Positions 50,436-62,635 are shown, counted from the stretch's first letter. The stretch is 64,000 nt of DNA from Siphonodentalium dalli (GCA_032622095.1 CP136067.1:79884705-79948704); one strand, 5' to 3'. The notes: a model not told the origin generated them from the sequence alone. Program-made: numbers and translations.

Positions 50436-52446
50436 TTTTTGTCCCTATCTTATATATCGTTATTGCGTCCACCAATGTAATGCTATAAAGAGTCTCTAGC
50501 AATGGAAGTATGACACGGGTTCAGGTGTATCGGTTTGGATTGTAATGTGGCCAATTCATAGTAACTTAGTCCAGGTAACGAGTCACCAATTTTGACAGCT
50601 TTCTGCAATAGAGCATATGCATGGGATTGTGGCCTTGGTCATCCAAAGTAGACTGATCTAGAAACAATCTATTTATAATTTGTCATTTTCTTTTGTTGTT
50701 TCTCTGTGAATCTACAGAGCCAAATAACTCAGTTTAATGTCATGTAACTCAGAACAGAATAATATGTCCGCAAGGATGTGTGCCATCCAGATTGTCCCAT
50801 TTAGTTTTACCAAATTTTACTGCAGATTGTGCAGAATTAAGTGATGGTGTGGGACAAACCCTAGTTTTATCTGACTGAGATTTCACTTTGGTTAGTAAAG
50901 ATTCCGAAAAAAAAGCAACAATGCCATATTAGAAATCATAAAAATAATTGTTTCATACCGTACTTGGTATGGTTGTGACTATTTATTTGTGATAAGCTGA
51001 TTTTGATCACTAAATTGGGAGAGATTCCTTTGTTGTTGTTGTTGTAATTGTACAGGGACTGTATAATAGGATAGGGCATCTTTAAGCTAACACACTGATA
51101 TCCAACTTTAAAGGGACTTTGAATTTCACAGATCTGACCTTATTTCAGCATAAATAACTACTCACTTTCCCCTTGTCCAATTTTCTAGTAGAATATTGCA
51201 AAATTGGTTCAAATCAAATTTGATCTTCTGAATAATGAGGAAGATATTTGTATAGTGTACAATACCTGAATTATTAACCCTGAACTATTTAAACTATATC
51301 AATATTATAGGGGGCAAGTTTGTTTGCATTATAACCCCCAGTCTTGATAAAACTAGACCATTAATCTATATTCCAAATTGACTTGTGTATCATAATAGTA
51401 CAATGTTTATCCCAAGAAGGTAGCACCCTTGAAGATGCCCAGAATCAATACCAGTGGTATCTAACTTGTGTTTATCATTCGCCTTGGGACTTTTATCACC
51501 AAGTCACACTATATATCTATTATATTCTTACAACCTAAAGTCGATAAAACACAACTTGCATTAATTTGAAATAACATGACATTTGTGCTGGTTTTGTGGC
51601 GATGAAATGGACAAAGTTGTCAGACATTGGTTGCCTTTGAGCATTGAATATTCCCATGAGCCGTTATTTGGGCCATTCGCGATACTCATTGGGCCATTTC
51701 ATATCTTTTTGGGGGAAATGGCCTGAATGGCCCCCGGCAAAGCGAACACTGATAAATACTTCTGTGTACTTTCTGGGACCAATGAATTCAATCCTTTGAT
51801 TAACATTTTATAATATTAGTGATTAATCCAGAGGCAGTTTCACTGGCGAGGAGGTCTTGTCCTTTTCCGACCACCCAATCAGTTATCCATGACAAAAATC
51901 ATGTCATGACAAATTTTCTAACCAGGACCCAGAAGCTTACAGAAAAGCATAGATATATAAGCAAAATCCTCTTTTTTTTAATAATCAACCATGTGTGAAT
52001 TGTGCAACATATATTTTGAATATGCTTTCCAACAATACATAGATAGTTATCAATTGGTTTTGATGTTTTAATACATGACAAAATTCATGACAGGTGTTGG
52101 GCCTGGTAAAACCTGAGTGAGTTTTACCAGTAGGTCTGACACCCAAGTGAATTATGTCACTATTCATCAAAACCAATTGATTATTCTGTTCACTTCATAC
52201 TTTTCACCATTAAATTTTTTTAATTTTATTGACCGTTTTTTAACCACAATGTTAAGAATTCAACACAAAAAGAAATTTGATCATATGTTGTAATAAAAGT
52301 AAGGATAACTGGACCAATTCATGCGAATCGGTCACTCAAGCAGGGGATAGTATGATAGTGAAAATTTCTGTTTCCCCACTGTGGGGATAAAGATAACTAT
52401 ATATGAATTTTTTTGAGTGAGAGTATAAAAAAATGAGGTGTCAATT
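50436..52446 (+). other. Remainder of TRPM intron 2
   Basis: No exon or clear repeat recognised. Short imperfect repeats 'catgacaaa(a)t(t)catg' and 'accaattgat' occur at about 51890-52180. Confidence 0.35.
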
Positions 52447-52450
52447 TTAA

Positions 52451-52784
52451 CCTTTGGCGAGTAGAATGACATATATGTCGCTGTACGGTAATCGAGTGGA
52501 ACGACGTATGTGTCGTTTCAGGAAGTGTCATTTTTATGTAGACATAACTTCAATTAATTATCCAATTTATAAATGAATTGTATAGGAGATATTTTGATTA
52601 AAATTATGTCCCAACATATAAGAGGAATAGATTATGATAGCACACATAAAAAAACAATACACATAAATTAAAAAGGAATTATGGACCCTTTTGACCCGAA
52701 TTTGTTAATAATTATTGCTATGACGGTGACATTAAACTCATGCATGACATCATGTATATGACATTATAAATACTCTCCAAAGGG
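52451..52784. mobile_element. TTAA-type MITE just upstream of TRPM exon 3
   Basis: The left end after TTAA (52447-52450) is CCTTTGGCGAGTAGAATGAC; the right end in complement is CCCTTTGGAGAGTA, followed by ATAA, likely a mutated TTAA. The left arm contains 'gacatatatgtcg' and 'aacgacgtatgtgtcgttt' palindromes. A partial copy is at 47830-48009. Its right end is 60 bases from the exon 3 acceptor. Confidence 0.6.
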
Positions 52785-52844
52785 ATAAACAAGCTCCTAC
52801 ATGTAAAACTGGTCTATCCCTTCAACTCTTCATCTTTCTTCCAG

Positions 52845-53008
52845 GTGCCTGGATCATAACTGGAGGCTCATATGCTGGCATTATGAAACATGTGGGTGAG
52901 GCTGTGCGCGATCATCAACTCACTTCTGAGAGTGACAAAAGGGTTGTTGCTGTTGGTATAGCAACATGGGGAGTAATCCAAAATAAGGATGCATTGGTTA
53001 ATTCTAAG
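52845..53008 (+). CDS. TRPM-family channel, SLOG/MHR exon 3
   Basis: With the split Gly codon from the previous exon this gives [20 protein letters not shown], then VRDH, a short variable loop, and [36 protein letters not shown] and GIATWG are core TRPM motifs; the TGG-x-x-x-GxMKxVGEA loop is part of the nucleotide-type pocket of the SLOG fold. The acceptor is cttccag ending at 52844, after a pyrimidine-rich run. The donor gtatgt starts at 53009. Length is 164 nt, restoring phase 0. A TTAA-type foldback element ends only about 60 bases before this exon (see 52451-52784). Confidence 0.93.
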
Positions 53009-54128
53009 GTATGTGTCCTTCTGATAACCATTTTTGAGATATTGTAGTTAACCAGCTGTTGGATGATTTCATTGTTGAAAGCACCAAATCGATGTCTCTG
53101 TTGTGTGACCCAAGTACACATATTCTCAAAATATGTGTCCCTCTTGACTGCGTTGAAATTGCTGTGAGACCACGTTTAAAAATCACCATCAACACAGATC
53201 TAGTGTTAACGCAACATGGTCGTAACGTTACTTCAACTCGGTTGTAATTTTCAACGCGATCAAAGTAACTGTCAATGCAATATAGCATGGTCGGTGTAAC
53301 CGTCAACACAACTAAATACGGTAGAGATAACCGCCTATGCAACATAACACAGTGGAGGTGGTCGTAACAAATCGGAATGGTGCCTTGGATTCCACCAGCG
53401 ATATGTTGGGATGTCTTTATGATGGCATGACAGGCATGTTTTGTCTGCCGTGCGATATGACGGCCAGATATATTGTCATATAACGGCTAAAAAATTATAG
53501 AAAAAGCAATCTATAATGTACTTTAAAATTTTGAAGCTATACATGTACACGTCCGTAAATATATGTCAATATTTAACCAATTTGCATTGTATAATTCACA
53601 AACAAATGTCATTGTGAATATAAAACAATTAAACAGTGACTTATTTCTAACCTATTTTCTGCAACATTGCATATGATTCCAGAATCTTACTTTCATTTTC
53701 AGTTTCAGTTTCAATGTAAATTTGCCGTGTTTACATGTTTTGTTTACAAATTGTATTGAGTGAATTATAATTATGATAATAAAATGTCATTTCATTTACA
53801 ACAACGCTGCACAGATAGTTATGCTTTTAAATCAACACACTTACTATCAGTACATCTAAGAAAATATCTTTCTCAGTTAAAAAATAAATGCCGATCTACA
53901 TACCTTGAATGTTTTGGTCAACTAATCGGAAACACGTGTTTTTGTTTTGGCCTAATCTTGACATTTTATATTATCTATTATTAAACTATTGCGTTATATA
54001 TTAAGATAAATAGCCTGTTATTAACATGCTTCCGACTCCTATCCTCTGGCTTTCTTGTCATTCTGTATTATTACATGGAATTGCAATCTATGATCCATCT
54101 TATCAGTATCTAATGTCATACATCTCCA
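53009..54128 (+). other. Start of TRPM intron 3
   Basis: No gene recognised. 53160-53350 has recurring 'cgcaacatggtcgtaac' and 'gtcaacacaact' type phrases, a degenerate repeat. Intron 3 ends at 57627. Confidence 0.35.
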
Positions 54129-54337
54129 GCCATATTACAACCAAAATTCAAAAGACCTAAAACCGCTGCAGTGGGTGAACAGGTGAGAATTAGAGATATG
54201 GGTAATCATAAACTTTGGAAGCCAGTAACCATAACAGGTAAACATGATGGGCACTCATTTAAAATTCAAACAACAGCTGGAGCAATTTATAAATGAAACC
54301 AGAGACAAATACTTAAAACATTACAACCACAAGGTTA
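54129..54337 (+). pseudogene. Ty3/gypsy-like integrase C-terminus, decayed
   Basis: In one frame from 54129: ILQPKFKRPKTAA, VGEQVRIRD, KLWKPVTITGKHDGHSFKIQ, then TTAGAIYK, a TGA stop, NQRQILKT and a TAG stop. The VG-x-x-VRIRD…W-x-P…HSF-x-IQT-x-x-GAIYKRN-type series is the C-terminal end of Ty3-type integrases. An in-frame stop at 54294 stands where an Arg usually is. Nothing of reverse transcriptase or the rest of integrase is recognisable upstream, so the element is 5'-truncated or deleted. Confidence 0.75.
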
Positions 54338-55229
54338 GAGACAGCCAATCAGGGCCAACAAATTTCAAGTTACATAGTAATACACCAATGAGGGATAATC
54401 CTGGGTATTTTGGGGAAGGGTCCGGGCCCTTGGGAAAAAATTGTATGGTAGAGGCTAAAATTGGGAATTCCTATAACAGTAAACAATATATGAACAAGCA
54501 ACGCTATTGTGTAAACCACTTATAAGCTTGCATAGCTTTATTAACTATTGAAATAACACTTACACTAACTATTCTCACAATGAACAACATTAACTAAAAT
54601 GATCAAATATGTATGTATCAAATATCACTTGGAAAAGAATATATTACAATTTAACTGACTGTCGGCTAGCACAATTAACAGTATCATTAAACACTACTGA
54701 ACATATGTACTACTCCAACTTCACAACTACAAGTTACTTGATAAGCATGAATTTTATTGACTACCTAAGACAGAACACATGTACATATCAAACTCTATTG
54801 GCTGCATAAGGACTGAAAGGACCTTAACTTGTCATTGAGTTGTACTTTTTATGACCGAAAATGTTTTAAAACAAAGAATTTTTTTTTTAAATTTTTTTTT
54901 TTGGAATGATGAATTATGGGGTCAGAAATTGGGAAAAACATGCCTATTTCCAGTTGGGAAAGGGGCCGAAAAATTACCCCTGTTACTACCCAGGGGCATC
55001 CCTGCCAACAGCTAATGAGAAACAGACAACAACCACCGATGTTAACTTAACAAAGTGCAGATGTAATGGCAGGACATTATGTTACCAGGTCTTGGAGAGT
55101 AGTAACATCTAGGATGGTATTCGATGCTTGAAATGTTATATATAGTTTACTTGTTTTAGCATTCGAATACACTTGTATTCAACAAAAATTACACTTGTAT
55201 ATTAACATTTAGTTGGTGAGGCTATAGTC

Positions 55230-55389
55230 AAAAGAAGGAGGTATTGTAATAACTACAGTAACACTAGGCAGTCGCCTCTTTTGCATAGTACCATGGCCAC
55301 TTCACTAACAGACATATACTAATCGCATCTATTTCTGTGTTACGTATATATACTACAAGTCCCAAGCTAGGGGATCATTACAAACAATA
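55230..55389 (+). mobile_element. Polypurine tract and possible 3' LTR of the Ty3-like element
   Basis: AAAAGAAGGAGG at 55230-55241 looks like a polypurine tract. It is directly followed by a 148-bp segment starting TATTGTAAT and ending ATTACAAACAATA, whose ends TATTGT/ACAATA are complementary. A TG…CA reading, 55245-55382, is also possible. No second copy of the LTR is in the window, so the call depends on position after the integrase remnant. Confidence 0.45.
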
Positions 55390-55490
55390 TAGGTATTTCA
55401 AGATGACATGCGATGTGCGCAATTAGCACCAATTGTCAATTTGCACAGCATATTTGTGTCTTCATCGAATACTGAATCTAAAGTGTCAGT

Positions 55491-56545
55491 TAGGGGTGCC
55501 ACGATTAATCATATAATTGATGAACCGTTGATAAAGCCGATAATAGATTACCATTTCCATCGTCGATTAATCTGCGTTATTTATTTATCACATCAGAAAA
55601 TGCCGTGTATATTATTGAATACCGTGTTTGTTTTACACAGTTTAAAATACAACCGAAGGGTTAACAACCTTTGATCGCGTATCAATGAGATTCCGACAAC
55701 ATGAGTACAACTAACTTATGTTGCAAACAGTCGGCAGTTCATTTGATGATGCGACATGGTTACTCTTCGGGTCGTTGTAAATTCTACAAATTGGCGGCAC
55801 TGCATCTTTGAACTTATGGCGATGACATTGTATATTTATACTTGAAAGGGGGCACTATATGTCTTTGAAATGTGCCGACTGTCACTGTGTTCAATGAACT
55901 GAATGCACTCACCCTTGAATCTGATTGGACCAATGGGGAGTTGATTGACATTCTCTGGAAGCCAGGGAACCTACGGTATTTTAATCAGCGATGTTCACCG
56001 CGATGTCATTTGCGAGTATACTTTGTTTGCATAAGTATACTTAAATGTTACTGGTACAAGCTATCGCGAAATATGGGGTGAATGCTGAATGAAACTCGAT
56101 ATTATCAAATACTTAACTTGTTATGAGTCCTGCAATTTGCGGGTGGGGGCACGTTTTTGTGATTGTTATCCATGCTCTGGAAGTTTTCTTGTTTTATGAA
56201 CCGCCGGTCATCCATCGTGCATTCCTATGGTTTGTAAGTTTGGCTATTCATAAGACTGAAATTAATCGCTACGTTCGTTCTAATGAACTAACAAATATTA
56301 TAACAACGCCGAGAACTGATTGATTTCATTGGTCATTAACAGTGGTTTATCATGCACTTTATTAACATAAAAATTACATCAGCCGATGCCTCAAACAACC
56401 AGCGACAGTGCAGTTAACCAGCTCCCAGCCAATAGGCCATATTATGGAATACTTCCACTGATGTTATTAGCTACGATTCATCGATTATTGTCGATTATTG
56501 ACAACCGATTATCGATTATCAAAATCAATAATTGTGGCATCTCTA
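55491..56545. mobile_element. Non-autonomous hAT-like transposon with 8-bp target duplication
   Basis: The left end is TAGGGGTGCCACGATTAATC; the right end in complement is TAGAGATGCCACAATTATTG. Subterminal 'cgattat' repeats occur in both ends. Flanks are a perfect 8-bp direct repeat, GTGTCAGT (55483-55490 and 56546-56553). The 1055-bp interior has only short frames and no transposase similarity. Confidence 0.85.
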
Positions 56546-56749
56546 GTGTCAGTTGCAGATTTCCTTTAAATTACGTTGTCTTTGGCGGGTTATCTGTTAT
56601 GTAAAATCTTCAGTTCTTGTATGACATGTCTTAATTCTTCAATCGAAATACCATCCTTGATCGTATTTGTTGAATTGGATGACATTTATTATATTGATCA
56701 CTCCTTGTTTTATCTTTGCCAATTGCTGTCATTGCAAAGGACAAATACT

Positions 56750-57324
56750 CAGGGTCCGTCCTGGGCCGATATTTACTTTTGCCAAATATTTTGCCAAATG
56801 AATATATCTTTGCCAAATTCTTTTAGAAATTGTCAAACGTTATCACTGATAGCATCAGTTTCTGCAACACTGAATCTTATATTTCGACAATCGCTGTTTG
56901 AACGACTTTTGATATTGTTAGGAAAGTAGATAATTATTAATTATTCTCTCCCCTCTATTGTGGTTTATCATACGATAAATGAACAATACAATTTTAGAAG
57001 TGTTTCTTCACTAAAAGGGTACCTTATTAAGAAGACTAGTTATGTAAACACAAACCCAATAAATACTATTAATCCCACCACCATTCGATACTAATCCTAT
57101 CAGATTAACTATATCTTGATAGAGGTGTTAGCTTTCTCTATAAACCTTATAAAACACCATGTACTAATGCATCTATATTGTAGGAGTTTCATGAAATGAA
57201 TGGTATTTTGACTGACTAATTTTTTCAACTCCACATTCTTGAGGAATTAAAAAGTTACTTGCCAAAACTTTTGCCAAATGTGAATTATTTTTGCCATTGG
57301 GCAAATTTGGCAGCGCGAACCCTG
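56750..57324. mobile_element. Candidate hAT-like element with CAGGGTTCGC-type ends
   Basis: The left end is CAGGGTCCGTCCTGG; the right end in complement is CAGGGTTCGCGCTGCC. Both ends are followed by repeated 'ttgccaaa' on the inside (56776-56820 and 57257-57312). I see no clear target duplication, so confidence is moderate. Lies in TRPM intron 3, 300 bases before exon 4. Confidence 0.5.
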
Positions 57325-57362
57325 ACAATGCCTCATAGTCAGTTTTGTGTAAATGCATATGT

Positions 57363-57470
57363 CATACACTATCTGCAAAACAAGCTCTTCATACACCATC
57401 TGCAAAACATGCACGTCATACACCATCTGCAAAATGTGCACCTCATACACCATCTGCAAGCTCTCACTGC
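57363..57470 (+). repeat. 27-bp tandem repeat, four units
   Basis: Units of 'catacaccatctgcaaaaca' plus seven variable bases. As 27 is a multiple of three, frames stay open on both strands, giving repetitive peptides that are not genes. Confidence 0.8.
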
Positions 57471-57627
57471 ACCCTATATGATCCCATTTGGAAATCCACA
57501 TGCTTGTTTGAAATCAGAAGGCTGAATTACACAGATGGCCTTTGGTCATTCAAACTGAAATATGTTTAACATTTTAACTAATGCATGTTGACTTGTTACT
57601 AAAAGGAAACCTATTTTACCATTACAG

Positions 57628-57817
57628 CTAACAGGATGCTGGCCGGCTCAGTATAGAATAAGCAAAGAGATGAAGAAAGGAGAGAGTTTCATTGATCCAA
57701 ATCACTCACACTTTATACTGGTTGATAACGGAACACAACACAAGTACGGAGTTGAGATAGAGTTCAGAGCTCGGCTAGAGCAAGCTGTGTCACAAATGAA
57801 GGCCAACACTGGCTCAG
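57628..57817 (+). CDS. TRPM-family channel, SLOG/MHR exon 4
   Basis: Encodes LTGCWPAQYRI, a lysine-rich turn, then DPNHSHFILVDNGTQHKYGV, EIEFRARLEQAVSQ and a short tail. The D-x-NHSHFILVDNGT-x-x-x-YG-x-E block is diagnostic of TRPM channels. In human TRPM2 the MHR1/2 ADP-ribose site uses Tyr295 and Arg302, seven residues apart in the same block (numbering recalled, not looked up). Here a Tyr (KYG) and an Arg (EFR) stand at the same spacing, so both contacts appear conserved. The acceptor is attacag ending 57627. The exon must end after one base of an Ala codon (57817) to fit the next exon, giving a donor gttggc, a weak but legal GT site. Confidence 0.9.
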
Positions 57818-59270
57818 GTTGGCAGCTTTAAAATGATAATGTATATTAAGGCCAAACAAAAAAATTGTTTTGGTTGTCGGGTAATTTTTTTTCAAATCAA
57901 TGAGGGAGGGGTTTATTTTTATTTTTTTCTGCACATAGTAAGCATGGACAAAGATACCTTTATCTGTCTAGTAATAACCAGAAATGTAGAGGGAACTGTT
58001 ATGCATATAAACTCATTTAATCTTGTATAAAAATGACATTGCACTACCAGTGTATGGCTGGGATTACCTAACATATAATGCCCTTGACATTCGCAATTAT
58101 TGTTGTCTAAAAACTGATACCTCTCCATTCTAATATGTGATCATGAATTTTATCCTGTGCCTTTCAATTTTATGGAATTACAATGAGTGTAATTTAGTTC
58201 ACAATGACTAATTGTAAGAAGAGCATGAGGATCAGCTAATCATTTTCTCAATTGTAGTCATCTACTTCATGTTGTAAGCCCACAAGTCACTGTTCACACA
58301 TTACACAGATATGTTAGAGCTCAATGCACACTAATATCCAACACATATCGACTATGGAAATGTTTGTAAAATAAAATTTAAAAAAAATGTGTTTTTTTTT
58401 TTTCTAATTTATTTTTCGGAAAGTTTTTTTGTCATATTATCAGGTATTGCAATACAAAGGTATAACGCAGCCCTTTTTATTCAATGCGGCAGTGCCTGAG
58501 AACCAAAACCCTTTTTTTTTGGCCTAATGTAATTGTGTTCTGATTGGTTGTTTGATGGACTTTAAACCGTTGTCGGGTAAGTATGTCATATATGACGTCA
58601 TATATCCATGGGTGAACATATTTTTGAGTTATATTGAATCAATCGCCTATATAACAAATAAATCATACAAACAACATTAAAAGCATGATTCAATGTAAAT
58701 AATTAAAATAATATCCATCCATGTTTATCCAGGAAAAGTTTCCATTTTAGGAGATTAAATTTCGAATTTGTGTACATAATAACATTATATTACCCTAAAA
58801 CTACCGCATAAGACAATTTTGAAGTTTTCATGGCTGGTTTGAACATCCAAATTATGTACAGTACCATAAGTAATATCAAAACATATCTATGCAGAATATA
58901 TTTCCGCTAAAGGAAGCCTTTCACACTGAACTATATGGATATATGTCCTGTTTTGTAAACCACAGTAGGAAAGGGGTTAACTTTTTGGTCGCTTCTCGTC
59001 GCTTAATAGCTTGCCCGGATTAGTAACTGTCCCAATATAACCGGCTGTACGCGATCGGATTCTTCAGATTTATTTCCGACTCAATCAGGAGATTGGCGAG
59101 TAGCGGGTTGGGAATGGCACCGCCATGGGAGGGACCTATGATAATTCAGTGTTCAGGCTTTCTTTAAGGAAATATGTATTATACTTTTAAAAATATAATA
59201 TCTGACATAATTAACTGATTGATGCAATGCTGGAAAACATGCTTTCTTATAATTTGCATTTTGATTGTAG
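57818..59270 (+). other. TRPM intron 4
   Basis: AT-rich. 58590-58602 has 'gtcatatatgacgtcatata', a short palindromic run. No other exon or clear repeat recognised. Confidence 0.4.
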
Positions 59271-59413
59271 CACCAAGAACTCCAATGGACACCGCACACA
59301 CTAATACTGGTGTGTCAATACCATTAGTGCTAGTCGTAGCAGAGGGAGGCCCTGGAACTCTTGCTACAGTGCACAACTCCATCCTCATTGGAACACCTAC
59401 AGTCCTCATCAAA
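59271..59413 (+). CDS. TRPM-family channel, SLOG/MHR exon 5
   Basis: Translates, after the split Ala codon, as PRTPMDTAHTNTGVSIPLVL then VVAEGGPGTLATVHNSILIG, then TPTVLIK. EGGPGTL is the glycine-rich signature shared by TRPM MHR domains and the wider LOG/SLOG superfamily (PGGxGT-type loop). The stretch before it (about 15 residues) is the variable loop where TRPM paralogues differ. The acceptor is ttgattgtag at 59270 and the donor gtaatc begins at 59414 after an in-frame AAA. The exon ends in phase 0 and matches the partial exon at 63973. Confidence 0.9.
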
Positions 59414-61170
59414 GTAATCCTAGTCGCCGCATTAATCTGTTTTCTGAGGTCAACTTTCTGATACTGACCAACTATGATTCTTGATAACATCAAGATATAG
59501 GTTTCTTTTTAACTTATATATTAGTGACAATGCGCTGGAAGAGGGATTCTACTGATTACTTGTAAAATTGTTGGATAGTATTCAGTAATAGTCTGCATAC
59601 CCATTATTATCTGAAATTCATGCGAAAATAATTTTAAAATCCTCCCTCACTCACCATGTTCTCAAAATATATTTGCCTAAAATCTCAGGTATTTGGGCTT
59701 TATTTTTAATAGTCTTCCCCTCATAAACGTTGCTGTTAATCCGGAGACTCAGAACTATTGTTTTAAACGCTGCACCAAATTTGACTCTTTCTGGTCCTAA
59801 GGATTCATCTCATAACTAAAATCAGTAAAATGGGCAAAAACACAGATTTGTCCTATTCACAACCCACTGTGAATGTAATTTCTACCGGTAAAATACCGAT
59901 TACAACATAATAACGACTTTTTTGAAGAAAGCGTTGATCGGTAAAATTGGTACCGAATCTACCGATCAGAATGTTGCTCAGAAATGTTGCTAATGATCGC
60001 TATTCAGCTATTGGTCTGACAAAACATTATTTATAGAATATGACTATGTATTTATGTTTTAGTTTCGCCGGTACCGCATAAATCAAATCTTTCTATATAT
60101 ATTATATGTCATTGATATTCTACATTTATAGTATACCCTACACTGCAATGAACTGAGGACTATTAGAAAGTATACTGTTATGCCAATAGTACTACTACCC
60201 TGGCGACAATAAATTACTAACGGTTGTAACATGACTGCCTTGTAGTATCACCCTTCTTAAGAACAGTACAATGCTGGATGATCAGCAACATACTAGATAT
60301 CCAACTTACAAAATGTAACATATTATTTGGCGTTTCATCGCAAAAGTGCGCCAATATAAAAAACATGATCTTAAGTACTATATTTATAAAACCAAATTCG
60401 ACCCCATTTAATTATCTTTGAAATCGTTTTTGAAATAATTAGTAAACCGAACTCAAAGATCAATGCTTTGAGAGGCGATAGGCTGTTGAAATTAACAAAA
60501 TGACTATCGTATGTGCATGACACAGTGTGATGATTTTGCAGTAGGTGCCTATTTGCAGAAATCACAAAATTCTCGGAGGTCCCTTAAAATTAGAGAACGA
60601 AACAACTTTAAAGGGGGAACGGGTGTGTATGTACATGTATGTCAATAATTGAGAATTATTTTAAAGGAATAACGACTCTAGAATCGATAATAGTTGCTTG
60701 TTCTCTCAATTATATTCGAAAAATCTCCAAACAGGGACCTACTGCAAACCCTCAGCCATATGTGCATGACAGGTACTGTGAATCATTTTATGTTTTGACA
60801 ATTTAAATACCGCTTTCAGAGTACTATTTATAATGGTAAAGAAAAGGGAGAAAGGCTTTTTGTCTTTGTAAAAATAAAAAATAATACTAATTTGTGCTTT
60901 TTATATTTGTCGATTTACCATAGTTTATGATCTTTTTAATCGGTTAGAGCAGTTTGGGAAAATGCACACGCAATACACATGACAGATTGCGCGCATGTGC
61001 CAGTGGAAACGGCAATGTGTGGAGGAATATGAGAGAATTGGCCAAAATAGTTCACCAAAAAAGTACTGTTTAGCATAGATTTAACTTTAATCCATTTGCA
61101 TTTTGAAGAAAATATTATTCACTCAGCAGACTGATTTGATAAAAGTCACCTTTATGTTATGCTATATGAT
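59414..61170 (+). other. First part of TRPM intron 5
   Basis: No exon or clear repeat recognised; AT-rich with a short 'accggtaaaataccgat' type palindrome near 59885. Confidence 0.35.
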
Positions 61171-61177
61171 GTATGTT

Positions 61178-61425
61178 GAGGATCACCTCTAGATGGGAGC
61201 TATCAAATTTGAACAATTTTGTTACTAAAAACATGGCCGTCTGGAAGCCATCTTGGATTTTATCTTTGCATGACTAAATCCTTTGGCACAGTCTACAGAC
61301 CACATCCCTCATTCGATTGTCAACACACTTCATATGGATCTTTTGAGTGACCTCTAGATGGGAGCTATAATTTTTTTTCGTATTTGGAAAAACATGGCCG
61401 CCAGCAGCGACCGTGGATTTTACTT
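61178..61425. repeat. Two-copy tandem repeat with 'acctctagatgggagctat'
   Basis: Two units of about 150-165 bp (near 61185 and 61348), each with 'acctctagatgggagctat', 'aaacatggccg' and 'tggattttat'. The copies have diverged. No coding content. Confidence 0.55.
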
Positions 61426-62251
61426 TATATATATTTCTTCATGTTGACATCTAGTATTACTTTGACATTTAAACTTTCCTCATTCCTAATTGCTCTATAG
61501 ACTGTAACACTTGAAATAATCGCCCATCCAAGTTTAGCTACAGTGTCATTGACAATTTCATTTTGGTAATAATTGTATGACAAGACACTCAAAAATGATA
61601 TTATGAAAATTAAACAATCAAATTGTGGGCACAATCATGCCCATGCACACAAAGGAATAAAGCTGACAAGAAACATACAATGCAATGAACATCAATACAA
61701 TAAGAATGCATTATGAACTGTAAAACAGAAAGAAGCTGAAAAAGATACCAGGCAGAAGAAATAAAGCTGAGAATGAAAACTGTCAGTGAAAAAGCTTGTG
61801 AAGGGGAAGAGGCGGGATGAGATAAAATGATGAACCGAAGCTACCAATGACGAAGCTAAATATAATTTGTGATGACCTAAATGTAAACCGGAAGTGTTGT
61901 AGAAGCTGCTGACTTAAGCCTAAGCGGGCAGTTGTTTACATGCTACTCTACATTTTATGGTTTGATACAATTGGAGGTACTCTCTTGATAAAACCAACTA
62001 AACTAGACCTTAACTGGTAATTTATCAAGAGAGAAGAGAGCCCTGGAATCTCAAATTTATGACAAGCTTTATTCCTACACCCACAAACACGTATGAATAA
62101 ATACACAGTAAGAGTGTGAGCACAACCATGCCACAGATGATGCTGTGTAACAGCAGAGTCCCACCCACAACACACTCAAAACCACAAAAGCCAACCCTGT
62201 TCCCAAGGGGCAGGAAAACAGCGCCAAAGTAAAAAACACCCCAAGCCCAAC

Positions 62252-62635
62252 TCAAGGGGAAACCGAAATCAAGTCCCAGCAGCCAAGACACAAACCCAGA
62301 CAGCCCAGTAGTCTGGAATCACAAAAAAGGACAGTTGATGGAGCTACATCCTCCCCAAGGACCAAGGGTGGGCTACGAATATAATTTAGGAATGCGTCAG
62401 ACTTCCAACTGCTCATACGCTGAATTTGATCATTAGAAAAACCCTGTAATGTGATTCGGAGACGCACATCAAAACTTGGGTGAACCTGCTGAATTGCACA
62501 TAAAATTTTCCAGATGAGAAATATGGCAGTTGGATCAGTAGTTGGATCTGGCAAATTATTAAACTTTTGGACATAAGCAATTGCTGATACCACAGGGGTA
62601 ATAGTTCTAACTGTGATCGAAAAGTTGTGCCACAA
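62252..62635 (-). pseudogene. Tyrosine recombinase remnant with the catalytic core deleted
   Basis: The minus-strand 127-codon frame reads VVSAIAYVQKFNNLPDPTTD, then PSFDVRLRIT, then directly GFSNDQIQRMSSWKSDAFLN followed by YIRSP. The first part matches the core-binding domain of eukaryotic tyrosine recombinases (…YLSAI-x-Y-x-HK…G-x-PDPT…). The last part matches their C-terminus (G-x-x-D-x-QI-x-x-x-GRWKSDAF-x-x-YIR), including the nucleophilic Tyr. Everything between, holding the first catalytic Arg and the H-x-x-R box, is missing. It cannot encode an active enzyme. It may derive from a Crypton- or DIRS-type element and runs opposite to the TRPM gene. Confidence 0.6.

Noticed and set aside
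57247-57569. Repetitive frames on both strands around 57.3-57.5 kb
   Set aside because: The 27-bp tandem repeat keeps frames open; the sequence is intronic between TRPM exons 3 and 4.
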